Part shown: piece after piece, positions 32,401 through 47,400 of the stretch | Position numbering within the stretch: position 1 is the first letter of the stretch | Layout: the number at the start of each line of letters is the position of its first letter | NCBI RefSeq assembly: GCF_032854445.1 | Contig: NC_088307.1 | Coordinates: 20,658,017 to 20,722,016 of the forward strand | Direction: 5' to 3' | DNA from: Liolophura sinensis | Lineage: Eukaryota > Mollusca > Polyplacophora > Chitonida > Chitonidae | Length of the DNA: 64,000 nt | Translations under genes and position numbers: made by a program | Notes under the pieces: model-generated | What the model was told of the DNA's origin: nothing | What the model saw: the letters and a program-made list of their open reading frames with translations, nothing else | Database searches by the model: none

Positions 32401-35400
32401 CTTTACTACAAAGAACGCCACCACTTCTTTCTCACGCTTCTCTCGATGTCTCTGATAGTTTGCCGGCTTGGCCTGCGAATGTGTGGCAGTACCGCAGACA
32501 ACACTGATGTTGCTCAGTTCACAAAGAGGCTCATTGCAAAAATGTTTCGATGCCAAATACTCTGCCACGGCCTTGGACAGACCTGTTATAAGCTCCTTGT
32601 TGCCGGACTCACAAGGTCCCTGAAATGTCAAGCCGAATTCTTGTCGAACACGACTGGGGGTTCTCCTTTCTGAAATTCCAGAAAAACAAATCCGTTTTAA
32701 AATGATTATAATGAATGTCTTATTATGATCCTTGATGTTGATCAATGATACTGCTGGCCTGGAAGAAAATTACACTCTGGTTTACATGTAACTCAAGTTG
32801 TTATAACCATGTTGCATAAATATCAATTCTTCCCAATTTTCATAAAAAAATAGAATCTGGATATCATGAATACCCCTCTTCTGTCCCACAACATTTTCTG
32901 AAATAGAGTCCATATAGACTTTTTCACGGGCCATTCATGGTGTGCACTGATTGCACTACCGGTACATCCAGTTGGAATGAATCAAATACCTGCACCAAGT
33001 ACATCAAAAGGGAGTGATTATGAAAATAGTTGTAAGTAATCTTATAGGGATACAGAATCAATGCCGATTGGCATGTGTCTTCCATGGTTTTCAAAAATTC
33101 ATACTAAGGGCAGATAACCATCATCATGAGGTGCACTAAAGGGGAATAACTCCCTAAGAATGTGTTAGATAATGAACAAACCAGGTACACTAGCAGTAGA
33201 TAAGGAAGATAGCACAGTTATCTGGGAAGTGCACTAAAGGGGAATAACTCCTTAGAAATGTGCTGGATCATTAATGTAACTGAAGATATAAGCAGTGAAA
33301 ATAAAATATCACTGGACGTTGTAAAATGAAAGCAATGGTTGTGAAGAGCACTAAAGGCGGATAACTCCTTTGAAATGTGCTGGATCATGAAATGAAACTG
33401 GAGATAGCAGTGAAAATGAAATCTCACTGGACGTTATCAAACAAATAAAAAATGAATGTGAGGTGCACTAAAGGGGGATAACTCCTATGTAATGTGGTAG
33501 ATCATGAACACTGGAGCTATCAGGAAAGAATAAATGTATGCAAGTACTTGTAATTTAAATGATGTATCACAAAATACACTAATTTTCGTAGGGCAAACAT
33601 TCTTGAAAACCTTTCAAACTCTTTCAAGAACCCAGAATACTGACATTTCCTAATGGAAGACCACAGAAACTTTTAAAGCCTGATGAGTTTCTTGCTAAAG
33701 TTGACTATTGGTTATCTACAACCTTGCAGTAATGTCTTTGGTTGTTGTTGTTGTTACATGTATGTTTATCTTACAAACTAATTCTATATTACGCTAGCAA
33801 AGAAATTATCATAGTATTATGCAGGGAAAGATGTAGTTCACATGCAACCAAAAAATGGAGCTTACTCAGGCAAGGTTTCTGTGTTTGAAGCATTTTTCTG
33901 AGTCTGGCAATGTCATCCTTCAGAAAGCAGTTGTACGGACGATTGAAGATTTTGAGAGGACTGCGAGAAAAGTCATCGTCACACGTTAGGTAACAAATGT
34001 GCAGCTGGCGTGGGTCCTGACCACAGATGAACGCACCGTTATCCAGTGACGGCAATACACAATCCGCTTCTGACAATAGACAACAACAACAACCATCTCC
34101 AATGTAGTCATCAATCACTGAGATTATTATAAGTAGATATACTGGTGTCACCAGCTAAGCCTCACAAATCACGTGGAATTTCTCTTCAAACCCATGCCAT
34201 AATTTGTAAGACAAAATCCACTTCTGCCAAATGACAAGAAGTGTTTTGAGGTTTGCTTGGAACATGAGATGATATTCTACATGGAAATTGTAAGTTTCAG
34301 CACCAAAATAAAATATTTTTCTGACATTTATTTGCCTCTTAATATGCACTTTCATGGGCAAAATCTTAGGTCATTTAGGGTATTTATTTATTTACTTCAA
34401 CTTTGTTTCATGTCATCGTTAAGAACTTTTCGCTTTTATGAATGTGGTCAGTTATAAAATGGGTGGAAAACACAAGAGTGCCTGGAATAAACCACCAAAC
34501 TTTGGCAAATTCACTGAGCAAGTTTTCCCACATGTGACATGTAGTGTAACACAATTGGTTTTCACCTAATGTTGGACTTGCAACAAGCAGTATAAGCATT
34601 GTTGATCACTTGTTGTCACCAAGGCGCCCCCCCCCCCTACAAAGATTGGAGTACAGGGGAAATTACAAATTCCACAGCTGGTTTTGAATGAGTGCTTGAG
34701 GTTTAATGTCGTATTCAACAATTTTTCAGTCATATGACGACAAAGGAATCCTTAGAGTGCGTGTAATGTGCCTCCTTGTTGCAGGACGGATTTCCACTGC
34801 TCTTTTATCTAGTGCTGCTTCACTGAGACGACTTACCAAAGGCAAGTAACCGCCCCACCTGAGCCATTATACTGATACGGGTCAACCAGTCATTGCACTA
34901 TCCCCTTTATAGTGATTGTGGGCATCCAGGATTGATCCTGGATCTACCGCTCCTGAAGCGGACACTCTACCAACGGGCTAAATAAAGATGGGGCACTTAA
35001 TATCATACCTTGGTGAACCGAGACTGTAAAGTTACAGACAGCGACATTCCCTGCCCCATCCACAGCAGTGAAGTTAACAACAACCTGCCCCAGTCCGAAC
35101 ACATCACCAGATTCGTGGTTCTGTACAATGGACTGGATGCCCACATTGTCTGTGACCTTAGGCGGAGTCCACTTGACCTTCTCCACAACATTGGTGGTTG
35201 CCACGACGATGTTGTGAGGACAGTAGGTGAATATGGGCGACTGATAATCTGTGAATTGTAGCACAAGCACATTTTATCACAAATGTTTTAAAGCATGGAG
35301 TCAAAATTTGAAATACAATTTTGTACTTATTTTTGAGCCCTACAGCAAATGTGTCAAAATTTCAACTTCTAGTACAGTACCAAAATTGACCACTTTGACA

Positions 35401-38400
35401 AGGCTTTAAATTTTGATTCATGTAATTCTCCAAAAGTTTTGTATTTTTCAAGTGACATATTTTGCTTGATTTTTATTGATTCATTGACTTAAGTGGGTCA
35501 CTTCAGTGTAGTTTTGTGAAATTTTATTAATTTCTCATCAGAAAAACTGCTGGCATCAAAAGTATCATTTTTAAAACCTTTATATATGCTTATGAAATTG
35601 CATTTTTTTTTTGGAGGTGAAATACAACATATACCTTAATTCTTCAACTTTTGCAACCAATGTATTGAAACATTGTGAGATACCTCATAGGTATTGTATC
35701 TTTAATGACACAAACAAATCATTGGCACAAATGAGTTATTTTGATAATAAATAACGATTTGCATAAATTCCACTGATAAACATGCTTTAGTGGTTGAAAA
35801 GTTTGAAGATTTAGAGTAAGTCAGAAACAGATTTATGGATTAATCGCTGCCTAATGCGCCTGGAATAAACAACTGCGCAATGTTTTCGATAAATTTTTTT
35901 ACGCAAATTTTCACCCGCAATTCAAGCTGTAAGCCGTTTTGGTGGAAGTAATCTCTAATAAACTTCATGTTAGCTGACATTAACTGATGTACAACTTATC
36001 ACTACCAAGATTCTGAGAATAACTGATATGCCAGAGCTAAATACTGAGGATTCCCTGACCGAGGTTTTCAATGAACCCATGGTAAATGACCTGAAGTTTC
36101 ACCCTGGGACTCGGCAAGTGTATCCCATGATTCCTTACATTGATTGTGGTTCCTACAGACTGGGCGCCACGGGAGAACATTGGGGGTGTTCAGGGGATTA
36201 CAATGACAGTTCAAGAATGTAATAAGCAAGCTCATGCTTCACAGAGCATTTAGTCTATGCTTCTGCTCCCAAAAGTTCATGTGTCAATTTTAATCATAAT
36301 AATTTTAGTACATGCACATCACCACTGGTTGAAAACTGTGTGGAGATTAAGCATGACTACATAGTACCTTTACACATGTGAAGTGTCATGTCAAATATTA
36401 TCCCCGAAAGACTCAACTCCTTTTCTCATACTGGTTTAGTGTTGTTGGAGTCTTGATGCTTACAGTGTTAATTCTATACTCAATGAAAGGTCCAGGCTGA
36501 CTGTCTTTGTTATCAAACAAGTCTCGCACAAATAAATGATACCAGCCCAAAGACCTGTTTTCCACACCCACTGCACTGACACCATTCGACCCCATTCAGT
36601 TTAGAATAGATTTATTATCGCCATGAAGGCTTTCATAGTGGAGTAGTGGGGAAGATGGCGGCGTTTGCCGAGAAGCGCGCGCCACGAACCTTATCACTTA
36701 TAATTTAACCCTCAAAATGAGTCCTAAAAAAAACAAAATTCTTGGCAGTTTTGCAAAATTTTCCTGATGTGATGTGATAATATTCCTTATGTTACGATGA
36801 ATTAGGCAGATATGATGTTGAATAAAGCAGTTATGCTTGAATGACGGCGCGTTTGAAAGTACAACATTATTTATGGCTATACGTCAGTGATGAGTGACGT
36901 CAAGTGTTCTTGCATGACATCAAACCAAGCAAAATTGGAAATGACTGAAAACTTTTGTTTCCTATTCTCCTCCCAAACTAACAACACTACAACACATCTT
37001 TTTCGCAATTTAAGAAAGCAATTCTGACTATGTTGATCCTTATCATTTGGGTTTACGTTTTGGACAGATAAGCCTTGACCCTAAAGTAGCTCGTTAAAGT
37101 AAAGTCGAACTCACTGGGAAAGTGGCATATGTTTTAATCCCCTTGACATTGCACTATTGTCCATCAAGACCTCAAACCATTTTTATGTCAGAATTTATTT
37201 GTAGCAAAATGTCTTAATGTTAAATGTATCAGTTTTTATTGTAACATCGTTATTTTTTAATGTGACATCACTATGATGAGCTAGGAAAGGAACGTTTGAG
37301 CGTAATCAGATGACGTCCCTGTCCTGCTGTCGTCACAATTCCCATAAACACGTCCCCTCCCCCCCCCCCCCCCCCCCCACCCCCCCACAAACAAGTACCT
37401 TTCACGACAACGTGGAATTGACAAGTCGCTAACTGCTGCCATCTGTCCGTGGCTTCAAACACCAAAATATGTCGGCCCTCTTGTCCATTGCCCATCCATC
37501 GCAGAGGAATAAAGCCATCTCTGATTGGATAATTAGCTTTTATTGGAATCTGGTTACCAAGGTAATCTTTAGCAACCCATTTTATTTTGAGGCGGGCCAA
37601 GCTGTTGCTAGGGGGAAGAACCAATTGCAGTGTTTCTCCACCTGGGCAGTTGTGGAAAAATGGCTGGCCTGAAAATTGAAATACAATTACAATACAAAAT
37701 ACAGTTGACAGTTGAAAATTTTGCTTTGTAAAACTGTATAACAAACATGTTGAGAAGATGAAATTGGTAGTACACATCACGGTTGTAGACTTTACCGGAA
37801 ATTCATTACCCATGACAATTTTGCATGACATAATTGTTTTATTTTGATAATATCAGAAACTAGATTTGGTACCAAGCATTCTAATATATAAAAGAGTTGC
37901 GAAGTTTAGCAATTTTGTATTTTATGGTAATGAGGAAACACCCATCTTGAGTTATTCTGCCGTGGAGGTTCACACTTGTAATTAAAGAAAATTAAGAAAA
38001 ATAGTAAAGGAGAGATACTGCTTATACGAGTATGTATGCAAAAGTGCGCTTAATACATGCCGTACTTTCAAAGATACCACCCATAATATTTATCTCAAAC
38101 TTCCTTGTGCTCTTATTTTAGGCTGACATATGTGATATGACATAAACTATAGCAAAGTGAAAGATTATTCTACACACCAAACACTGGCTTCAGTATCACA
38201 AGCAGATGCTTTGAAATTGTTCCACAGCCTTCAACCATATTAGGAAAACAAGAAGCAATTTCTGCCTTTTTTATTTCCATATTTCACCTCAATTATTTTT
38301 TGACTATTGAAAAAACAAACATCCTTGTTCGTTCAAACCCCACAACTCACCAGGAGGTATTCCAGCTGTATCAAAGTCCTTTATATCTGTTGAATATTCA

Positions 38401-41400
38401 TGAATCTTTGTCCCCACCTCCAAACTGGAATCTGTCTTCTGATTGGGCACACGTGGTTGAGTGACAGGGATGTAGTTCAGCTTTTTGGTAGGTTGTGTAG
38501 AATGTCGATGACTGGGGATGGTTATCAGTGGAACCCTTCCTCTACTGGTGCGGGGAACTGGCACAGGGGTGGGCACTAAAATGTGGAGAGAATGAGATGC
38601 AGAAACAGCATATATCCATATATATAACTCTGATGATTGGCAAGTCCAGTAACACAAAACCAACCAAAGTTTGTTTACATTATATATAGTCTTGAAAAGT
38701 ATACAATATTGTTAACATATTACTTGGTTAACTTTTTCCAGTCCTAAAAGTGTCTAAACAAAATTTTACAGCTTAAAATAGATGAAGCTCTCAAACTGGC
38801 ATATCATGGCCTAATTTGCATTTTGTACAATGAAAAAATCAGTATATTTAAACACCAATGGCATTTTAAGTTAACTAGAATCCAGTCCGAAAAAGCTAAC
38901 TTAAATCCCACAACATTTCCAAAACTAAAAGAAAGAAAAGCTTAAACAAATGGCAGGACATCATGTTGCTGACTTTGGCCTCGTATACATTGTTTCAGTG
39001 GTCATTCATGGTGTGCCCTGCTGAAATACGTTGAGACAGACAGACACACAGACAGACAGAGTGATTCCAGTATAACCCCCCCCCCCCCAACCCTACTCCT
39101 TATTTCCATGGGGGTTATAATAATGGGGCATCTTGTTTGTCAAAGATGTTTTCGCATTAATCATGCCTGCTACCTGTAACTTACCAATACAGTCTTGACC
39201 CATGGGGGTGGCTTGTCTATCCCTACACACACAGTCCACTGCCCCAGTGGTCCCTCGGGTGCCCTTTTTGGCCGGGCATGGCGTACATGTGTCATTGCCG
39301 AGGCTGTCTTTGTAGGTGTTCACTTGACAGGCTGCAGACGAGAACACACATTCGTGAGTAAGAGAGTGAGTGCTTGGGGTTTAACGTCGTACTTTTTTTT
39401 CAGTCACGTGACGACAAAGGAATCCTTAGAGTGCATGTAATGTGCCTCCTTGTTACAGGACAGATTTCCACCGCTCTTTTATCTACTGCAGCTTCACTGA
39501 GATGCCTTACCAAAGGCCCGAGCCATTATAATGATATGGATCAACCAGTCGTTGCACTATCCCCTTCATGCTGAACTCCAAGCGAGTAAGTTACAACTTC
39601 CTCTTTTAAGGTCTTAGGTATGACTCGACCCAGGATTGCAACACACATTAAGGCATGCGCAAAACAGCTTAACACTCAACATGGTGCATTATAAGGCTTC
39701 TTACTGGTAGATACTATATTTCACATCGTACTCAAGAATATTTCACTTATACAATAGCAGCTAGCACTATGGTGGGATGGAACTGAGCAGTGCCCGGGGG
39801 AAATCCAGGAGCATCAGATGGTTGCTGATAGACCTTCCCACGTATAGTCGAAGACGAAGCCAGCATGAGCCAGACTTAAACTCACAGCAGTCCCATTGGT
39901 GGGAGGCTCCTGGGTCATTGCATCGTGCCGGCGTGCTAACCCTCTTGGCCACAGAGGCTCCTTACTTTATTTAGTTCAGTACACTCACAGTTTGTTTATG
40001 GGGCCTTGGTGACAATAAGCTGTCAACTGTTTACACAGTTTACACTGGCCGTTTGCACAGTTCAAAATTGGCCATTTGCACAGTTCAAAATGGATAAAAG
40101 ATCACTTGTTTTCCATGTGATATCTATATATGAGATGTGAGAAAGTTCATCTGTAATTTGCCAAAGGCTCTGTGGTTTACCTTAATCACTCAGGTTTCCT
40201 CGACCTATAAAACTCTTCCTCAAGTGAAAAATTTAGTCAAGCAACGATCAAAATACTGTAATTCTTCAAACTTTTCACATGTTTGCAAGACATTTATTCA
40301 AACATCTTCTGAGAGCATTATCTTGTGTAAACTGATAAAATAATAGTTTTTGTGCAGCCCTGAAATTATTCAATCCTGCCAATGTGGTTTTGTTTCCAAG
40401 ATCAAATTTAAAAAGGTGCATTATTCGCACTGAATGTTGGCCCTTTCATAATTGAAATGGTTGAGGAATTAGGGTAAATGCCTAAGTATAGAAATAAATA
40501 TTAAATTCAATTATGAAAAGCCCAGTAATTAACTTACCTGTGCACCTGTGCCCGTCCCCTTGGAACCCAGGCTTACACACACACTGGTAGTGGAGAGTAG
40601 GGACCAGCTGGGCACACCCAGCCTCTTTGTGACACAAGCCGCCACAGTGGAAACTCTCCGTAATCTTCCAGGGTTCAATAGCTGCGAATAAGACAATACG
40701 TAAACTTTTGTAATCACTAGTGCCCCATTTCCTTCATCCACAAGCCCAAGTCTGGAAATAGGTTTTTACAGGACATAATAGCAGATCTTTTAGCTATTGA
40801 CAGAATTGTTACAGTATTATTCGTATGGCAGTTTTGTCCTCTACCACACAGTCAGCCCCAGTCAACATACTATTTGGTGCAATACACTGTCAGACAGTCT
40901 ATCCAGCAGCCTATTTCCAGACTTGTAAGCCTAAAAGATACGGTACATGCACCCTATTTTTTCTAAAATTTGGGACACCTGGTCTGCTCATCTGAGCCAA
41001 TATATATGTAATTAGGACAGGAATATTGAGTATCTTTTCTCTCACATGGTTAGACCATCTAATGAACAACATACTCATTTCTTTACTTTTCCAAAAGGCT
41101 GGTAAAGAAACGTAACATTCTACTTTCAACATTACTAATATGTCCCAAATTTTAGAAGAATTGGGATATATGTGAGTGCTCTTGAAATGACATGCAGTAC
41201 AGCATTACATCCAAATGAAACTTAAAAATAAGATGCACAGTGACAACAGCTGCCACATTTTTAAAAAAAAAAAAAAACCCTTGCACTCAACTACTTGTTG
41301 AAGTGAATGACCCATGTTAAAGTATTGAAAGTCAAAGTGACAGACAGACAGACAAAGTGACAGACAGTCAGACAAAGTGACAGACAGGCAGACAAAGTGA

Positions 41401-44400
41401 CAGACAGTCAGACAAAGTGACAGACAGACACATAGACAACGTGACAGACAGGTAGACAGACAGATAAAGCGACAGACACAGCCACACAAAGAAAGTGACA
41501 GACAGGTAGACAGACAAAGTCACAGACAGACAGATAAAGTGACAGACTGACAGACACACAGACAAAGTGACAGACAGACAGATAAACTAGCAGACACAGA
41601 CACACAAACAAAGTGACAGGCAGTCAGACAGACGAAGTGACAGACAGTCAGACAGACAAAGTGACAGACAGATACAGTGACAGACAGGTAGACAGACAAA
41701 GTGACAGACAAAGTGACAGATATACAAAGTGACAGACAGACAGAAAGGCACACAAAGTGGCAGACCGACAAAGTGGCAGACAGGCATGAGAGACAAAGTG
41801 ACAGACAGACAGGCAGGCACATAAACAAAGTAACAGACAGATACATAAACAAAGTGACAGATGGAGTGACAGACAGTCAGACAGACAGATACAGTGACAG
41901 ACAGGTAGACAGACAAAGTGACAGACAAAGTGACAGATATACAAAGTGACAGACAGACAGACAAAGTGACAGACAGACATGACAGATTGGCAGAACAATT
42001 TATGTAGCTGCATGCTTGTCAAAGGTCAAATCCACTCTCTTCTATAACATTAACACACAAGAGGGGAAGGACAAGAAAATCTCATGACTGATGACTAAAT
42101 CTTACCTTTCTCACACCTGTGCGTGATCTTGCTAAGCTGTTGCCCCACGGGACAGGTACAGTGATATCCCCATGGGAGGGGCACACACACAGACACACAA
42201 TCATGTAGCCCTGTGGTACAGTGGGCCGCATCTGAAACGCCAGACAACATGGGTATTTTAGTTATAATATCTGTATTCGTCCAGAGGCAAAATATATATA
42301 TAGTTATATTTTCTATATTTATATACAAAGTTATACAATGGTTAAGGACAAATATGACTGCAGACCCCTGCAACTGTCCCAACCAGCTGGTGAGACAAGG
42401 CAGTCATTGTGGGAGATGGCCCACTGAAGTCTTGCCTCATCTAAACACCATGCTGAAGACACCAGACATGACCCTCCCATATCCTCTCAAGTAGGATCTG
42501 ACACCAGAAGTAACCCTCTCATATCCTCTCAAGTAGGATCTGACACCAGCAGTAACCCTCTCATATCCTCTCAAGTAGGATCTGACACCAGAAGTAACCC
42601 TCTCATATCCTCGCAAGTAGGATCTGACACCAGAAGTAACCCTCTCATATCCTCTTAAGTACAATATACAGGCATAGGGCTGACCTGTAGTTGACCTATC
42701 CCTTTATAACAAGAAAGCAATTGAACTACGGGTGCCAATTTAGAAGTCTTAGAGAAGGGATCCTAGGTTGCCAATTCTATAGTCTTAGACATGGGGTCCT
42801 AGGTTGTCAATTTTGCAGCCTTGGACATAGGATCCTTGGTTGTCAATTCAGAAGTCTTAAACATGGGATCCCAGGTTGTCAATTTTGGAGTCTTAGACAT
42901 GGGGTCCTAGGTTGTCAATTTTGCAGCCTTAGACATAGGATCCTTGGTTGTCAATTCAGAAGTCTTAAACATGGGATCCTAGGTTGCCAATTTTGGAGTC
43001 TTAGACATGGGGTCCTCGGTTGTCAATTTTGAAGTCTTAGACACTGGGGTCTTTGGTTGCCAATTTTGTGGTCTTGAACATGGGGTCCTCGATTGTCAAT
43101 TCAACACAACACGATCACGCGGCTTCAGACATGGGTTGACTTAAAGATCCTTAATTGCCATGAAAAATTACAAACAGAATTTGGACTGACCCGTTTTATG
43201 AGGAGGGTAGTGAGTGACCACAGCTGCGGGTCTGTTCAAGTTCTTGGCAACCGTCTCCCGTATCCCTGTTACCATGTCAACCATATAGGTGCCATTGGTG
43301 TGCCAATCAGTGTAGAATAATGCATTGCCACGGATGTTCAGTCCAAACACATGATCCATGGACCCAGACAGGTAAACCAATTCTTTCTTGTGGGAACCTA
43401 CAGCGAAATAAAGAAAGAGGTGAAATCAAATGAATCCAATGTCATGATATACACATCGTTATTTTAACATTTTTTTTTCCTAATTAATAAGCAGTACTGC
43501 ATGCACACAATCTCCTCTCCAACCCTGACAAAATTTCATCATTTCTAATTAAAAAAATTCAAGGCAGATTTTTTTAGGGGGTTGAGTGATAGTGTTTTGT
43601 TTATTAAACAACATCTTTACCAAACATCTGAAATCTTTGACTAAAAAATAATGTTCACCTTGGCTTATGAAAAAAAACTACTGACTTTAGCGGTTTTCTG
43701 AATTTAAGAATAAAATTTCGTAAAACCGGAACCTGATTACTCCTATGCATTATTAGGGGACAACAATTTATACAGTGCTTAAAAGACTAGCCGACACTAA
43801 CCAGTCCAAAAATCGCAAAGTAATACAATTGAAAATCCATGTTTTTTTCTATGATTTTTATGTTTATCAAGGCTTTCAGATGATGTAAATATGTCTTCAA
43901 TAGGATAATTAGTCTACGTTTGCCGCAAATTATATGATTTTCAACTTGTTTTATTTTTTATTTTTTCACTCGCCATCACTGAAAAATGGTTTGTTCTGTC
44001 CATAACCACCTAGTGATTTAATAGTGCACTAAAGCAACGACCCAGGAGCCTCCCACCATTGTGGTCGCCTTTAGTTAAAGTCCAGCTCTGACTTCCTCTC
44101 AGTGGGAAGGTCTGTCAGCAACTAGCGTCTCCCCCAGGCTCTGATCGGTTTCCTCTCACCATAACACTGGCCGCTGTTGTATAATTAAATATGCGTAAAA
44201 ACACTTATCAAATAAATAAATAAATACTGTCCATAAAACAACAATCAGAGCTGATGTGGCCTTATTCTAGAGAAGATTCTTATTTCCAGCTTACCATCTA
44301 ACGCCATGGAGTGGATCTGCCTGTAAAATCCATCCGCCACGTACAGCCAGTTGCGGTGTATGGCCAGGTCATTAGGCCAGAACAGGCCAGCCTCCATGAG

Positions 44401-47400
44401 AATCCGCCTGTGATGACCGCTTGTCTTTGACCGCTTGACCGCGGGTACACCAGAGTTAAGGCCATACTCTGTCCAGAACATCCACCTGGTGATTAAGACG
44501 CAGTAAAATGGGACACAACTGAGGTATGTGGTGTCAATTATATTGATATATGCTTAAAATCTAGTTTGTACTTTATACGAGGGTAAAGACTGAAAAGGTT
44601 ATCTGTGCATATATGCTTGGGGTTTAATGTCGTCCTTAAAAAGTTTTCAGTTATACGAGGACTACAAAGCACTAGATGTGTGTACATATATTGTGTCTTC
44701 TTGTGGCAGAGCAAGTCCATGACGCCAAAGTGCTAAGGCCACTGAAGTATCATGTCGAAGACACCAGACCTGACATCCCACCCAATCACATTATACTGAC
44801 ACAGGGCCAACCAGTCCTGCTTCCTAGCTTTAAACTGTCAGTGCTGAGCACCACAAGTACTTAATATGACACGACAACAGTTTGATCCCGGGTCTCCCGA
44901 CTTTGAGATGGATGGTCTATTAAACCATTAGACTACCGAAGTGGTCGAGTCATTAGGTGTTTGTACATGTATATATATATATGTTGTTACTTCTTGTAGC
45001 AAGACATGTAAGTCCAGGCCACCAAAGTGCTACCACCCTTGAAATACATCTACATGTATCATGCTGAAGACACCAGACATGACACCAGACATGACACCAA
45101 AGCCAGTCACATTATATGAGCCTTGTGCTTGTGATATAGTTAAGTCATAATGTTCCCCAAAACTGGGTGGGTCAATTTTATCACCTTTATTTTAGGCTCA
45201 CTTCTGCACTATAAATAGTACACTTAATAGTCCCATAAAAGGCAATAATTTGAGCTATTGTTGGCATAAAATACTGAAAATTTGATCGAAATTTTGCAAA
45301 TTAGCAAAAAAATTTGAATTTTTGCCAAAAATATCTCGTCTAGTCTACAATCAATGAAACAAAAGAATACTTGTAAAAAAAAAAATATTCAGCATTATGG
45401 TAAACTGATCTCTTACACAAGGGACAATGCATCCTTTCGACAAATTCTCACCTTTTCTTTGTGTGAATAACAATGGCTCTTGGTGAGTCCAAGTCATCAA
45501 CAATCACTTTGTACGTGTCTAGTCCTTTATTAATGCTCATTCTTGCAATATGGCCGCTGGCGTTGTTGTACGCTGTCCAATAAAGATGATCGTGATGTTC
45601 GTCAATTTCCATCCCGTCAATCGCCCATTTCCCAGAATACACTATTCTCTTTGTGTTGTTATAGAGACTGGCAGCCATGATGGAATGACTGGCCAATTAG
45701 AAAAGAACAGACATCAATTATTTTGAACAATGTTTCATTATTCTGAACTATTACACTTGATAATTTTTAACTACTTCACAAATATGTAAATGGTTCAATT
45801 AAAACTGTATCAGGTGCAATAGTGCATGTACTTCAAAATCATCTTGTTTTAAGATTCCATTCCAAATGGAATCTGGATGTCTGAAATACTCCTGTTCCGT
45901 CCCCCAAAATTTCCCAAAATAAAAGAAAGAAAACCTTAAAATAAATGACAGGGCATCATGTTGCTTTAAATCATTTGGATTCATAAAGATTATTTCATGG
46001 GCCATTCGTGGTGTGTATTGATGGTGCTAATGGTGCACCCATTTTGAATGGAGAAATGTACCAGTCAGAAGAGAATAGAGTGTACATGAAAATCTGTTAT
46101 AAAAATTTGACACTAAAGTACCTGAATGGGGGTAATCATGAAAATAATTACTTCATTGTATTTAAACTTAATTATAGATTACAGGTTTAGACTACAGGGA
46201 AGATGAAGTTTCATGGAAAAAGGTTCGCTATTTTAGAAAGTGTTACATGGACAAAATCTGCACACATGGAAAGCACTGTTACCAATAAAGTTCTCAATGG
46301 AGAATATTATGATAACAACAACCACACTGCCATTAAGCTTAAGCCTGCACATGTTCAGATGATAGGCAAGATGTTTCATCAAAATCCATGGCACAGTAGA
46401 TTGGGAGGATAAGCAAGGACAAGAATGTGTCAACAGATGGATGGATCGACAGACAGACACACAGGGTGATTCCAGTAACTCCCCCCCCCCCCAACAATCT
46501 TCGTTGAGTTGGGCATATTTCAATTTTTGTTCACAACAATCTCACCTGGAAATATCACTCCAGAAAACGGATTTTGTTTTAGAGCTGTACGCCAGTGCCA
46601 CGTAGTTACTCTCTAACCCTCCTTCCTTGAAGGTTTTAACTCGTCTGTTATAGTTTGTGTCGAAACTCATCAGTTTTATTGCGTTCAGATCTGCTAGCAA
46701 CATGAACTTCTCTGGGACTGCAACAGCAACAAGACAATCTAGTTAGTTGGGTTTGGTCAATTTTTTAACATCTCATTTATTAAACAGATACAAAATCGTC
46801 TGTGGGAAGGTCTGTCAGCAACCTGCGGATCACTGTGGGTTTCCCCTGGGCCCCGCCCGGTTTCCTCCCACCATAATGCTGGCGGCCATTGTATAAATGA
46901 AATATTATTGAGTACGCCGTAACACACCAATCAAATAAATAAATAAATAAACAAAATCGTCCAGATTATGCTTAGGCTAAGTTGAATTTTAGAATATGGC
47001 ACATATTCAAGCATGATCAATGTAAAATTTATTTAATCCTCGAAATCCCTTCTCCCCTGTCAGCCAATCAGTGTGGATTCTGTGTCAATCCTCTCAACAT
47101 TGACGATTCACTTAACAATGGCCTGGGTGTTAGACCACATAGACTTCTCATAGGGTATAATAGCCATTATAAATTTGTGCTTGTTTTTGAAATTCCCACC
47201 TTTACAAGTCTTGTTGTCACCTGCCAGCATTTTGCCATCATGGTCTGGGCACAAACATCGGAACTTTGGCTCAGAGGCTGTTACAGGGGCGGGGACACAC
47301 AGGTCGGAACAACCTGAATTAAGGCAGGCGTCGGAGCCTGAAAGTAAACACAAACACATGTCAGGAAATTGTTATGTCAACATGCTGTTCAAATCCAGAT

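Noticed and set aside
41205..42022. Minus-strand ORFs rich in Cys, Leu, Ser and Val
   Set aside because: They are translations of the GACA-rich minisatellite; overlapping frames give similar text.
42437..42664. 75-residue ORF with YLRGYERVTSGVRS repeats
   Set aside because: The 42-bp satellite is divisible by three, so it stays open. There are no splice sites and no related family.
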